This document shows, in pieces, positions 41,972-51,386 of a stretch of DNA of 64,000 nucleotides; position 1 is the first letter of the stretch, and each line of letters opens with the position of its first letter. Source of the stretch: an uncultured Pelagibacteraceae bacterium (lineage in GTDB: Bacteria; Pseudomonadota; Alphaproteobacteria; Pelagibacterales; Pelagibacteraceae); NCBI GenBank assembly GCA_902559395.1, contig CACEHR010000006.1, positions 21,395 to 85,394 on the forward strand, given 5' to 3'. The position numbers and the translations under genes were made by a program. The notes beneath the pieces were generated by a model, which was given only the letters and a program-made list of their open reading frames with translations, was not told the origin of the DNA and searched no databases.

Positions 41972-43237
41972 ATGAGCTCTGAAACAAAACAAATTTTAAC
42001 AACTGACGGTATACCTCTAGAAGTCAGTTTAAAAAAAGCTGAAAAGAAGAATAAAATAAAAGCGTTTCTTCTAGTAGCACCATTATTATTATTTCTTGTA
42101 ATTACTTATATTTTTCCAATTGGAGATATGTTTATGAGAAGTGTTGATGACAGAATGGTTACAAATATGCTTCCCAAAACATTTAAAGCGATGGAGAATT
42201 GGCAAAACTTAGATGAGTTGCCCCCAGAGGAAGTATATCGTGGATTTTACGAAGATTACAAACTACTTGCTGAAAATCAACAACATGGAAAATTAGGACA
42301 AAGATTAAATAAAGAAAAAAATGGTTTTAATACAATTACAAAAAAACTTTTTAGACAAATAAAAAGAAAAAAAATTGATGAAAGCGCGAGTTTAAAAGAG
42401 CAAATCAATAAAATTCACAAAAGATGGAGAGATGTAGAATATTGGCAAGCAATTAAAAGAACAGCTCCTCCTTATACAGCTTCAAAATATTTAAAAGGTA
42501 TGGACATGTATTTTGCTGCAGACGGGAGTATAGCCCAAGTAGATGAAGATAGAAGAATACATAGAATTCTTTGGCTTAGAACTTTAGAAATCGCCTTTTT
42601 TGTTACACTTTTTTGTTTTTTTATGGGATATCCAATAGCTCATTTACTGGCAACACTCCCAATGAAATACAGCAATTTATTAATGATCTGTGTATTGCTT
42701 CCTTTCTGGACTTCTTTACTTGTTAGGACAGCTAGTTGGATGATTTTGTTACAGCAGCAAGGAATAGTAAACGACTTCTTTGTAATGATAGGTTTAGTTG
42801 CGGACGATAACAGGCCAGAGATGATGTACAATAAGGTTGGGACATATGTTGCAATGACACAGATCTTATTGCCATTTATGGTTCTTCCACTTTATAGCGT
42901 TATGAAGACTATCTCGCCAAGCTTAATGAGAGCTGGAAAATCATTAGGTGGAACACCTTTTGTTGCGTTTTGGAAAGTTTACTTCCCTTTAACAATACCA
43001 GGTATTGGTGCCGGATGTTTATTAGTTTTCATTTTAGCGATTGGGTACTACATAACCCCAGCTTTAGTCGGAGGTGCTTCAGGAACATTAATAAGTAATC
43101 AGATCGCATTTCACATGAAGACAACTCTTGATTGGAGTTTTGCATCAGCTATGGGATTAATGTTATTGACTGGAGTTTTAGTTATTTATTGGATTTATAA
43201 TAAATTAGTTGGAGTTGATAATATTAAATTAGGATAA
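41972..43237 (+). CDS. potB: Spermidine/putrescine-type ABC transporter permease (PotB-like) with long loop
   Basis: A 421-aa permease; the usual length is about 290-310. The first helix (about 29-50, FLLVAPLLLFLVITYIFPIG) is followed by a charged loop of about 145 residues before the core helices begin near LWLRTLEIAFFVTLF. The EAA loop is LMRAGKSLGGTPFVAFWKVY (about 312-331). The insert is basic and rich in Lys/Arg/Glu, probably periplasmic or an accessory domain. It follows the potD hairpin and lies one base before potC. Confidence 0.8.
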   Translation: MSSETKQILTTDGIPLEVSLKKAEKKNKIKAFLLVAPLLLFLVITYIFPIGDMFMRSVDDRMVTNMLPKTFKAMENWQNLDELPPEEVYRGFYEDYKLLAENQQHGKLGQRLNKEKNGFNTITKKLFRQIKRKKIDESASLKEQINKIHKRWRDVEYWQAIKRTAPPYTASKYLKGMDMYFAADGSIAQVDEDRRIHRILWLRTLEIAFFVTLFCFFMGYPIAHLLATLPMKYSNLLMICVLLPFWTSLLVRTASWMILLQQQGIVNDFFVMIGLVADDNRPEMMYNKVGTYVAMTQILLPFMVLPLYSVMKTISPSLMRAGKSLGGTPFVAFWKVYFPLTIPGIGAGCLLVFILAIGYYITPALVGGASGTLISNQIAFHMKTTLDWSFASAMGLMLLTGVLVIYWIYNKLVGVDNIKLG

Positions 43238-43238
43238 T

Positions 43239-44093
43239 ATGGCATTACCAAGTTATACAGAAACAAGATACAGAATTTGGCACTATATTTATATTGCTAT
43301 TTGTGCTTTTGTATTTTTTTTCCTAATTGCACCTTTGTTTGTAATTTTTCCATTATCATTTAATGCGGAGGAATTTTTGGTTTTCTCTGAAGGGATGAAA
43401 AATCTTGATCCTGATGCATTCTCTTTGAGATGGTATAAAGATATGATTTATGGAACTAAAAATCCTTGGGGATTAGCTGCAAAAAATAGTTTTATAATTG
43501 CAATATTCGCAACCATTGGTTCAATAATTTTAGGTACTTTGGCTGCTTTAGGTCTAAGTAGCAGGCATATGCCATACAAAGGAATTATAATGGCCACTTT
43601 AATTTCACCAATGATTGTTCCTTTAATTATTTCTGGGGTTGCAATTTTCTTTTTTATGGCAAAAGCTGGTTTAGCCGCAACACATACAGGAATTGTATTA
43701 GCACATATAATTTTAGGTACTCCATTTGTTGTGATTACTGTAACAGCAACACTTTCTGGTTTTGATCACAGTGTGACAAGGGCTGCAGCGAGCTTAGGAA
43801 GTAATCCAGTAAATACATTTATGAAGATCACTCTTCCATTAATATTACCCGGTGTTATTTCGGGTGGGTTGTTTGCTTTTGTAACTTCATTTGACGAAGT
43901 TGTAGTTGTCTTGTTTTTAGCAGGTTTAGAAAACACAACTATTCCTGTTCAGATGTGGACTGGATTAAGAGAGCAATTAAGTCCAACAATTCTTGCTGTA
44001 GCAACATGTTTAATTCTTTTATCAACCTTAATACTGGTATCAGCTGAATTATTGAGAAGAAGATCTGAGAGATTAAGAGGAATAAATAGATAA
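43239..44093 (+). CDS. potC: Spermidine/putrescine-type ABC transporter permease (PotC-like)
   Basis: A 284-aa permease with six helices. The EAA loop is RAAASLGSNPVNTFMKITLP (about 178-197), and SFDEVVVVLFLAGLENTTIPVQMW (shown as SFDEVVVVLFL and TTIPVQMW) is the PotC signature. It starts 1 nt after the potB stop and ends before the beta-oxidation enzyme gene. It completes the PotABCD-type importer. Confidence 0.84.
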   Translation: MALPSYTETRYRIWHYIYIAICAFVFFFLIAPLFVIFPLSFNAEEFLVFSEGMKNLDPDAFSLRWYKDMIYGTKNPWGLAAKNSFIIAIFATIGSIILGTLAALGLSSRHMPYKGIIMATLISPMIVPLIISGVAIFFFMAKAGLAATHTGIVLAHIILGTPFVVITVTATLSGFDHSVTRAAASLGSNPVNTFMKITLPLILPGVISGGLFAFVTSFDEVVVVLFLAGLENTTIPVQMWTGLREQLSPTILAVATCLILLSTLILVSAELLRRRSERLRGINR

Positions 44094-44129
44094 TTTACCC
44101 AAATAATTTAATCATATATACAAGTTGGT

Positions 44130-46352
44130 ATGGAAATTAAAAAAGTTGTAGTCATTGGTTCTGGTACAATGGGTAGCGGGATAGCTGCCCACTTATGTAA
44201 TGCAGGTGTACCAGTTACTCTTTTAGATTTAACTAATGAAATCAGCGAAAAAGCTAGAGAAAGAATTCATAAATCTAGACCTCCTTTGCTAATAGATAAA
44301 AGCAAAATTAACAATATTAATGTTGGAAATATTGAAGAAAATTTTGATGTAGTAAAAGATGCAGATTGGGTGGTAGAGGCAGTAGTCGAAAGAATTGATA
44401 TTAAACATAATATTTATGAGAAGATATTTAAGAACAGAAAAAAAGGAGCAATAGTTTCATCAAATACATCTTCAATTCCAATTAAAGTTCTAGCAGAAAA
44501 ACTAAATGACGAAGAAAAAAAAGATTTTTGCATCACTCACTTTTTTAATCCAGTTAGATACATGGGATTGTTAGAAATTGTTAAAAATGAAAATAATGAT
44601 TTAAATAAAATTAATTCCTTAAAGAAATTTTGTGAAGTTGAGCTTGGTAAAGGGGCTATAATTTGTAATGATACCCCAGGTTTTCTAGGTAATAGAATTG
44701 GCGTTTATGCAATGCAAGTTGCTATGACTGAAGCATTCAAAATGAAACTTTCAATAGAAGAAGCTGACGCAGTTTTTGGTAGACCGATGGGTATACCCAA
44801 AACAGGAGTATTTGGATTGTATGATCTAATTGGAATTGATTTGATGGCCGATGTATTAAAAAGTTTTATTAAGGAACTTTCAGATAAAGACGAATTTCAA
44901 ATTGTTGCAAAAGAAATTCCATTAGTAAAAAAATTAATTGAGACAGGCTACACAGGTCGTAAAGGAAAAGGTGGCTTTTATAGAATGAATAAAAGTGGAG
45001 ATCAAAAAATTTTAGAAGCAATTAATTTAGAAACAGGAGAGTATTCAGCAACAAAAAAAATAGATTTAGGAATTGAGACTGTTGAAATCAATAATTTAAT
45101 TAATCGAAAAGATAAGTTTGGTGAATATGCTTGGATTGTAATTTCAAAAATAATTAAATATGCATCTTCACTTGTTCCAGGAATTACTGATAAGTTCAAT
45201 GATATTGATGAAGCTATGAGACTAGGTTTTAATTGGGCAATGGGTCCTTTTGAAATGTTGAAATCTATAGGAGTAAAGAATTTCTTTGAAAGAATTGATA
45301 GCTTTGAAAATAATAAATTTTTAGAAAATTTATCAAAAACAAAAGATGAAAACTTTTATGGAGAAAGACAAATTTATACAGATATTCAAACTTTAGGAAA
45401 AATAAGGCCATCAGCAGTTAAAGTAGATAAAAATAATTCTGCTGAAATTCATCGATTTAAAGATTTTAATATTGTTGAGTTTACGACAAAAGCCTGTGCA
45501 TTAGATTATGACTCAATGGATGCACTGAAAAATGCAACTGACAAACCTTTAATAATAATTAATGAAAGCATGCAATTTTCAGCAGGTGTGAATTTAAGTT
45601 ATACTATGAATTTTGCCGACAAAGGAGATTTTAAGTCAATTGAAAAATTTATTAAATATTTTCAAGATACTTGCAAAACTTTAAAATACTCCAAGTACCC
45701 AGTTGTATCAGCACCTTCTGGACTTACACTTGGAGGAGGCTTTGAGGTTTTAGTTCAAAGTAATTTTGTTGCCTCACACACAAATTTAGTTATTGGATTA
45801 GTTGAAACTATTGTTGGATTAGTTCCAGCAGGCGGGGGATGTAAAGAAATGTTGTGGAGATGGTCGCAAACAGAAGAAGCAAAATCAGATCCAGATTATG
45901 CCCCACTAAAAGTTTTTGATATTATTGGTTATGCTAAAACAGCCACATCTCCAATTGAGGCAGAGCCATTAAAGTATTTAAGACCAGAAGATAAAAAAAT
46001 AATGAACAGAAATAGCCTATTTGAGGAAGCAAAAAATTTAATTAATCAAAATACTGATTTTGTTCCTCCAGAAGAGTGTAAATTTAAGCTTTCTGGAAAG
46101 CCGTTGAAAGATAAAATGATTAAGGTTTTAGAGAAACTATATAACGAAAAGATGATTTTAGATCATGGAATGTATGTGGGTACTGAGCTTGCAAACGTTT
46201 TAAGTGGTGGAGACACTACTATTGAAAAAGTATTGTCAGAGGATGATCTGTATAAATTAGAACTAGACTCTTTTATGAGATTGATAGAAACAAAACAAAC
46301 TCAAGAAAGAATTAAACACACATTGTCGACAGGCAAACCTTTAGTTAATTAG
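44130..46352 (+). CDS. Bifunctional 3-hydroxyacyl-CoA dehydrogenase/enoyl-CoA hydratase-like protein (FadN-like)
   Basis: A 740-aa fusion with the dehydrogenase first and the crotonase domain last, the order of FadN-type rather than FadB-type enzymes. The NAD motif is VIGSGTMGSGIAAHLCNAG (about 8-26), the catalytic His is in ITHFFNPVRYM (about 136-146). The C-terminal crotonase part has SAGVNLSY (about 486-493), PSGLTLGGGFEVLVQS (about 527-542) and VGLVPAGGGCKEML. It would oxidise a 3-hydroxyacyl-CoA and hydrate the matching enoyl-CoA. It lies 36 bp after potC; whether it belongs to the transporter operon is open. Its end overlaps the convergent cyclophilin by 8 nt. Confidence 0.82.
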   Translation: MEIKKVVVIGSGTMGSGIAAHLCNAGVPVTLLDLTNEISEKARERIHKSRPPLLIDKSKINNINVGNIEENFDVVKDADWVVEAVVERIDIKHNIYEKIFKNRKKGAIVSSNTSSIPIKVLAEKLNDEEKKDFCITHFFNPVRYMGLLEIVKNENNDLNKINSLKKFCEVELGKGAIICNDTPGFLGNRIGVYAMQVAMTEAFKMKLSIEEADAVFGRPMGIPKTGVFGLYDLIGIDLMADVLKSFIKELSDKDEFQIVAKEIPLVKKLIETGYTGRKGKGGFYRMNKSGDQKILEAINLETGEYSATKKIDLGIETVEINNLINRKDKFGEYAWIVISKIIKYASSLVPGITDKFNDIDEAMRLGFNWAMGPFEMLKSIGVKNFFERIDSFENNKFLENLSKTKDENFYGERQIYTDIQTLGKIRPSAVKVDKNNSAEIHRFKDFNIVEFTTKACALDYDSMDALKNATDKPLIIINESMQFSAGVNLSYTMNFADKGDFKSIEKFIKYFQDTCKTLKYSKYPVVSAPSGLTLGGGFEVLVQSNFVASHTNLVIGLVETIVGLVPAGGGCKEMLWRWSQTEEAKSDPDYAPLKVFDIIGYAKTATSPIEAEPLKYLRPEDKKIMNRNSLFEEAKNLINQNTDFVPPEECKFKLSGKPLKDKMIKVLEKLYNEKMILDHGMYVGTELANVLSGGDTTIEKVLSEDDLYKLELDSFMRLIETKQTQERIKHTLSTGKPLVN

Positions 46353-46995
46353 AATTAAACATTCTAAAGGATTTAATATAATCAGGTCTTAAAACATAAA
46401 TTGCTTTATTACCTGTTTTAATTTTAGTTAAAATATCTAAACCGTAAACTACTTTACCAATTGGAGTATATTCGCCTTGATAAATTGGAATTTCTTTCAA
46501 TGTAATAAAGAATTCACTATCCTCTGTATCAAATTCTGTTGCTCTAGCAAAACCAACACTACCTTCTGTAAATTTAAAATCATTGCTCAGTTCTGATTTT
46601 AAAAATCCTAATCCAGACTTTCCGCTACCAATTTTTGAATAATCTAAATTATTTATATTTCCATACTCAATATCACCAGCTTGCACAAAAGTATTTTCTG
46701 AAACTTTATAAAAAGCGGAACCGTCATACATTTTTTGTTCAATTAAAATTTTAAACCTTTCTACCGCTTTAGGAGAAATATCTGGATAAAGTTCAATTAT
46801 TACATTTCCACACTCGACATTCATTACTGCAATATTATTTGGTTTATTAAAACTAAGTTTACTTAAATTATTTTTTTCAACAAATAGACATTTGTTTTTT
46901 AATAAAAAAAAAGATGTAAAAGCAAATATTGAAAGACTAATTAAAAATATAAATAAAATTTTTTCTGATTTTGAGGCTTTAATAGTTTTGATCAT
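46345..46995 (-). CDS. Membrane-anchored cyclophilin-type peptidyl-prolyl isomerase
   Basis: A 216-aa protein with an N-terminal membrane anchor (about 13-32) and a cyclophilin domain in the C-terminal 160 residues. MNVECGNVIIELYPDISPKAVERF (shown in parts: IIELYPDISPKAVERF, about 67-82), YDGSAFYKV, VQAGDIEYG, GSVGFARA and FFITLKEIP are the family's active-site blocks; the canonical Arg of FHR is Tyr-Lys here (FYKV), suggesting low isomerase activity. It overlaps the upstream HExxH protein by 4 nt and probably acts in the periplasm on folding of exported proteins. Confidence 0.8.
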   Translation of the reverse strand: MIKTIKASKSEKILFIFLISLSIFAFTSFFLLKNKCLFVEKNNLSKLSFNKPNNIAVMNVECGNVIIELYPDISPKAVERFKILIEQKMYDGSAFYKVSENTFVQAGDIEYGNINNLDYSKIGSGKSGLGFLKSELSNDFKFTEGSVGFARATEFDTEDSEFFITLKEIPIYQGEYTPIGKVVYGLDILTKIKTGNKAIYVLRPDYIKSFRMFNSN

Positions 46996-47720
46996 AAAAT
47001 ATTTTTATCTATTTTAGCTAAGTTAAATTTTATAAAATCCACTTTGTTATTCAGGATTTTGTCACTATTAATTTTATTTTCAATTGTTTCTTTATCAGTC
47101 ATTAAAAATGAAAAAATTTCTGCCATATCTTCAGATGGGATAGATTTAGAATATTCTGTCAAAAAACCATCAGTTTTTTCATATAGATCTAAATTTAATC
47201 TATCAGAACAAGTTGAACATTCAGCATAATTAAATGATGTTAGATTAAATGAAGAAAATTTAACCTCATCAAAATATTCAATGTGAGTGTTTTGAACCAA
47301 ATGAAAAATTTCATGGTGTATCATTCTTTCAAAATGCCTTTTATTAAAATTTATATCTAAAATTAAGGTTCTGTTTTTATTATCAGGTATTCCTCCAGTA
47401 TTTATTTCAGAGATGAATAAATCTTCACAAAATACAATATACTTTAATTTTATCTTATTAAGAAAATTAGAATTATATCGATTAAGATTTTTTTCAATTA
47501 AAGGAAATTTTGAATTTAAATTATTTATATCAACTTTATCGCAAGAAATGTTCTTATTTACACCAATTTTAAAATTACCTTTAGCGCTCAAATAACGAAT
47601 ATTATTATCGTTTTTTAATTTGTAAATTTCTAAATTTGGAATTTTTATCAGATTATAAATTTCATCAGCATTTACATGCGAAATATGAAAAATAAGAATA
47701 AATAAAAATAAAATTTTCAT
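46992..47720 (-). CDS. Secreted protein with HExxH zinc-metallopeptidase motif, function unknown
   Basis: A 242-aa protein with a signal peptide (about 1-18, ending near HVNADE). A zinc motif HHEIFHLVQN (about 134-143) and a downstream EDMAEIFSFLM segment (about 202-212), which could supply the third ligand, give the pattern of a gluzincin-type peptidase. Two close cysteines occur in CSTCSDR (about 169-175), and Cys are also present near positions 60 and 98, so disulfide bonds are possible. I do not recognise the family. It is coupled (ATGA overlap) to a membrane cyclophilin, which suggests a role in periplasmic protein quality. Confidence 0.62.
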   Translation of the reverse strand: MKILFLFILIFHISHVNADEIYNLIKIPNLEIYKLKNDNNIRYLSAKGNFKIGVNKNISCDKVDINNLNSKFPLIEKNLNRYNSNFLNKIKLKYIVFCEDLFISEINTGGIPDNKNRTLILDINFNKRHFERMIHHEIFHLVQNTHIEYFDEVKFSSFNLTSFNYAECSTCSDRLNLDLYEKTDGFLTEYSKSIPSEDMAEIFSFLMTDKETIENKINSDKILNNKVDFIKFNLAKIDKNIL

Positions 47721-47773
47721 TAAATTGTTATAGACGAATTAGATGAGATAATATTATCTTAGATTATTAAAAA

Positions 47774-48733
47774 ATGAAAAAAGAAAGAAACAAAAATCCA
47801 ATTCAACCAGTTAGCGGAACTAAAGTTCCAAGATTTGCTGGCCCAAGCACATTTGCAAGATTACCTGAACTAAGAGATGTAGAAAGTTGTGATGTTGCAA
47901 TTGTTGGAATTCCGTTTGATGCTGGCACAAGTTATCGACCTGGAGCAAGATTTGGTCCACAAAGCATCAGGCAAGCTTCTAGACATTTGAGAACTAATTA
48001 TCATCCTAATTATGATGTTGAGCCTTTTAAAATCCAGCAAGTAGCTGATGCTGGTGATATCGCTTGCAACCCATTTAGTATTGATGAAGCAATTAAACAA
48101 ATAGAAGTAGGCGCAACAGATTTATTAAATAAGGTTGGAGGAATTATAAGTTTAGGTGGAGACCATACTATTGCTGTACCATTGTTAAGAGCAATCAATA
48201 AAAAAAATAAGGGCCCTGTATCTTTAGTTCATTTTGATGCCCACTTAGATACTTGGGACACATATTTTGGTGCACCTTATACTCACGGAACTCCATTCAG
48301 AAGAGCTAGAGAAGAAGGATTATTTTTAGATGATGCTTCTATGCATGTTGGAATTCGAGGACCACTTTATAGTAGAGATGATATTAAAAATGATGAAAGT
48401 TTTGGATTTAAAATAATTCATTGTGATGAGTTTCAAACAGAAGGAACCGATAAAATAGCAGAAAGAATTAGAAAAAGAGTGGGAGACAATCCTTTATACT
48501 TATCAATAGACATTGATGTTTTAGATCCTGCATTTGCCCCAGGTACTGGTACACCAGAAATTGCAGGGATGACTACAAGAGAAATGGTAAATGTTTTAAG
48601 AGGTTTGTCTGGATTAAATTTAGTTTCAGCAGACGTCGTTGAGGTTTCTCCAGCATATGATCATGCAGAAGTAACTTCTTTAGCAGCAGCAACTATTGTT
48701 TATGAATTAACTAATTTATTTGCAAAAACATAA
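47774..48733 (+). CDS. speB: Agmatinase-like ureohydrolase
   Basis: A 319-aa ureohydrolase of the SpeB/guanidinobutyrase group. All signature blocks are canonical: SLGGDHTIAVP, HFDAHLDTWD, YTHGTPFRRA, IDIDVLDPAFAPGTGTPE and SADVVEVSPAYD, the last with the guanidinium-binding Glu. It hydrolyses agmatine or a guanidino acid to urea and the amine. It is followed 20 nt later by an aldehyde dehydrogenase, so the product could be oxidised in a guanidinobutyrate/putrescine route. It is divergent from the metallopeptidase gene across 53 bp. Confidence 0.83.
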   Translation: MKKERNKNPIQPVSGTKVPRFAGPSTFARLPELRDVESCDVAIVGIPFDAGTSYRPGARFGPQSIRQASRHLRTNYHPNYDVEPFKIQQVADAGDIACNPFSIDEAIKQIEVGATDLLNKVGGIISLGGDHTIAVPLLRAINKKNKGPVSLVHFDAHLDTWDTYFGAPYTHGTPFRRAREEGLFLDDASMHVGIRGPLYSRDDIKNDESFGFKIIHCDEFQTEGTDKIAERIRKRVGDNPLYLSIDIDVLDPAFAPGTGTPEIAGMTTREMVNVLRGLSGLNLVSADVVEVSPAYDHAEVTSLAAATIVYELTNLFAKT

Positions 48734-48753
48734 AGAAAGGATAACGTCAAAAT

Positions 48754-50187
48754 ATGTTAGACAAAAAAAATTTTTACATTAATGGAGCGTGGGTTAAGCC
48801 AAATAGTTCTGAGGAAATTAAAATAATTGATCCTGCTACAGAAGAAAATTGTGCAGTAATTACTTTAGGGAACAAAGCTGATGTTGATATTGCTGTTAAT
48901 GCAGCTAAAGATGCCTATGAATCTTGGGCTTTTTCTTCCAAAGAAGAAAGAATTGGATTATTAGAAAAACTTTATGAAAATTATAAGAAAAGATGGCCAG
49001 ATATTGCAGAAGCTATAACTCTTGAGATGGGTGCTCCAAAAGATTTTGCAACAAAATTACAAGCAGGTACAGGAGCAAGTCATATCAAATCATTTATTAG
49101 ATATTTAAAAAATTTTGAATTTGAAAAACCGTTAGGAGATCATGCTCCTAACCAAAGATTAATTTATGAACCAAAAGGTGTTTGTGCATTAATAACACCA
49201 TGGAATTGGCCGATGAACCAAGTTTGTTTAAAAGTAATGCCAGCAATAGCCGCAGGTTGCACAATGGTTTTAAAGCCATCAGAATTAGCACCACTCTCAT
49301 CAATGATACTTGCTGAAATTATTGATGAAGTAAAATTTCCAAAAGGCGTGTTCAATTTAGTTAATGGTGATGGAGCAACAACAGGCGATGCTCTCACAAG
49401 TCATCCAGATATTAATATGATATCTTTTACTGGATCAACAAGAGCAGGAGCTTTGATTTCACAAAATGCTGCTAAAGATTTTAAAAGAGTAAGCTTAGAA
49501 TTAGGTGGCAAGGGTGCAAATATAATTTTTAAAGATGCTGATCCAGAAGCTATTGAAAGAGGTGCTTTAAGATGTTTTAGAAATTCTGGACAATCTTGTA
49601 ATGCACCGACAAGAATGTTAGTTGAAAAATCAATGTATGAAGAAGCTATTGAGAGATTAAAAAAATATACCGAAAGTTTTGAGGTGGGTGATCCTAAAAA
49701 AGAAGGAGAACATATAGGTCCAGTTATTTCAGAAACTCAATACAATAAAATACAAACTTTAATCCAAAAAGGTATAGATGAAGGTGCAAAATTAGTTGCA
49801 GGGGGAACAGGTAAACCTGATGGATTAGATAAAGGTTACTTTGTTAAACCAACTGTTTTTGCAGATGTAAATAATGATATGGAAGTTGCAAGAACAGAAA
49901 TTTTTGGACCTGTTTTATCTGTTATTCCATTTGAAACAGAAGAAGATGCAATTAAAATTGCAAATGATACTGCTTATGGACTAACAAACTATATTCAAAC
50001 CCAAGACTCTCAAAAAGTACAAAGAGTTGCAAGAAAATTAAGATCTGGAATGGTTGATGTTAATGGAGCTGGTATTGCAGTTGATGCACCTTTCGGTGGT
50101 TTTAAACATTCTGGAATAGGTCGAGAAGCAGGTGAACACGGTTTAGAAGAGTTTTTAGAAGTAAAAGCCGTAGGTGGTTGGAGTTAA
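48754..50187 (+). CDS. Aldehyde dehydrogenase (NAD(P)+-dependent)
   Basis: A 477-aa aldehyde dehydrogenase, paralogue of the one at 34284. Motifs: TPWNWPMNQVC (about 148-158), the general base in LELGGKGAN (about 243-251) and the nucleophile Cys in NSGQSCNAPTRM (about 274-285). It follows the agmatinase-like gene with 20 nt between and converges on the M20 deacetylase with a 4-bp overlap. Together with the ureohydrolase it may oxidise an aminoaldehyde such as 4-aminobutyraldehyde. Confidence 0.86.
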   Translation: MLDKKNFYINGAWVKPNSSEEIKIIDPATEENCAVITLGNKADVDIAVNAAKDAYESWAFSSKEERIGLLEKLYENYKKRWPDIAEAITLEMGAPKDFATKLQAGTGASHIKSFIRYLKNFEFEKPLGDHAPNQRLIYEPKGVCALITPWNWPMNQVCLKVMPAIAAGCTMVLKPSELAPLSSMILAEIIDEVKFPKGVFNLVNGDGATTGDALTSHPDINMISFTGSTRAGALISQNAAKDFKRVSLELGGKGANIIFKDADPEAIERGALRCFRNSGQSCNAPTRMLVEKSMYEEAIERLKKYTESFEVGDPKKEGEHIGPVISETQYNKIQTLIQKGIDEGAKLVAGGTGKPDGLDKGYFVKPTVFADVNNDMEVARTEIFGPVLSVIPFETEEDAIKIANDTAYGLTNYIQTQDSQKVQRVARKLRSGMVDVNGAGIAVDAPFGGFKHSGIGREAGEHGLEEFLEVKAVGGWS

Positions 50188-51362
50188 TTTATTGATTTAT
50201 CTTTTACACCTTCTAAAAACTTAAGGCACTTTTTCATTTCATTTAATTCTATGAACTCGTCAATTTTGTGAGCTTGTTCTATCGATCCAGGTCCACAAAC
50301 AACAGTACTGATTCCTAATTCTTGAAATAAACCAGCTTCTGTTCCAAAAGAAACTACTTCTCTAGAATTATCACCAGTTATATTTGATACAAATTCACAT
50401 GCTTCAGACTCATCTAATCTGTTAAAACCAACAACTTCACCTATCACTTCTTTTTTAATATAAGAATCTGGAAATACTTTTTTCATTTCTGGTAGAAGTA
50501 CTTCATTTGCATATTTATCAATTTCTTTCGTAACAAATTCTCCATCTTCTTTAACAACTGGTCTTGTTTCCCATTCAACACTACATTTATCTGCAATGAC
50601 ATTATGAGCAATACCACCTTTAATTCCACCAATTGATAAAGTTGAATGTGAAGGATCAAAAATACTATCTTTTTGAACTCTTTTTTTTAATTCTTCTCTA
50701 ATTTCTAAAAGTTTTCCAACATATCTAGTAGCATATTCAGCTGCATTTACTCCTAAATGTGGTTTAGAACTATGTCCCGCAAGTCCTCCAAAGTGAACCG
50801 TGTATTCATTCATACCTTTGTGGGCATCAATAATTTTCATTTTAGTTGGTTCACCAATTATACAAATTCCATTTTTGATTTCTCTTTTTTTCAATTCCTC
50901 TATTAATAAAGGGGCTCCAATACATGCAGTCTCTTCATCAAATGTGTAACAGAAATGTAAATCTCTATCTAAATTACTTTCTTTGAAGATAGGCGCATAA
51001 GCAAGTGTACATGCAATAAAACCTTTCATATCACATGAACCTCTTCCATATAATTTATCATTTTTAATAGTTGCAACGAATGGATCGCTGCTCCAACCTT
51101 TAGATACGGGAACCACATCAGTGTGACCGGATAATATAATTGGTTTTTTTGTGCTTTGATTTTTTGCTTTTAGAGTTCCAAAAAGATTTACTCTTTTTTT
51201 ATCATCATCATAAACTTTGAAAGTATCTATTCCGATGTTATTTAAAATTTTTTCACAATAATCAATTAAATTACTGTTATCTTGACCTGAGATAGTTTTA
51301 AATGCGATTAAGTCAGTTAAAATCTTGATTGATTTTTCATATAAATTGTTATCTATACTCAT
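50184..51362 (-). CDS. argE: M20-family deacetylase, acetylornithine-deacetylase-like (ArgE)
   Basis: A 392-aa zinc-dependent M20 amidohydrolase. Metal/active-site motifs are visible: ILSGHTDVVPVS (His, about 71-82), GRGSCDMKG (Asp, about 106-114), TFDEETACIG (about 137-146), CIIGEPT (about 174-180), and the final His in IEQAHKIDEFI (about 363-373). The length and motif spacing fit ArgE-type N-acetylornithine deacetylase. N-acetyl-diaminobutyrate (DoeB) or other N-acyl amino acids are alternatives, worth noting because an ectoine-hydrolase-like gene lies upstream in the window. It is divergent from csaA over 24 bp. Confidence 0.8.
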   Translation of the reverse strand: MSIDNNLYEKSIKILTDLIAFKTISGQDNSNLIDYCEKILNNIGIDTFKVYDDDKKRVNLFGTLKAKNQSTKKPIILSGHTDVVPVSKGWSSDPFVATIKNDKLYGRGSCDMKGFIACTLAYAPIFKESNLDRDLHFCYTFDEETACIGAPLLIEELKKREIKNGICIIGEPTKMKIIDAHKGMNEYTVHFGGLAGHSSKPHLGVNAAEYATRYVGKLLEIREELKKRVQKDSIFDPSHSTLSIGGIKGGIAHNVIADKCSVEWETRPVVKEDGEFVTKEIDKYANEVLLPEMKKVFPDSYIKKEVIGEVVGFNRLDESEACEFVSNITGDNSREVVSFGTEAGLFQELGISTVVCGPGSIEQAHKIDEFIELNEMKKCLKFLEGVKDKSIN

Positions 51363-51386
51363 AAACTTAAAACACTATATTATATT

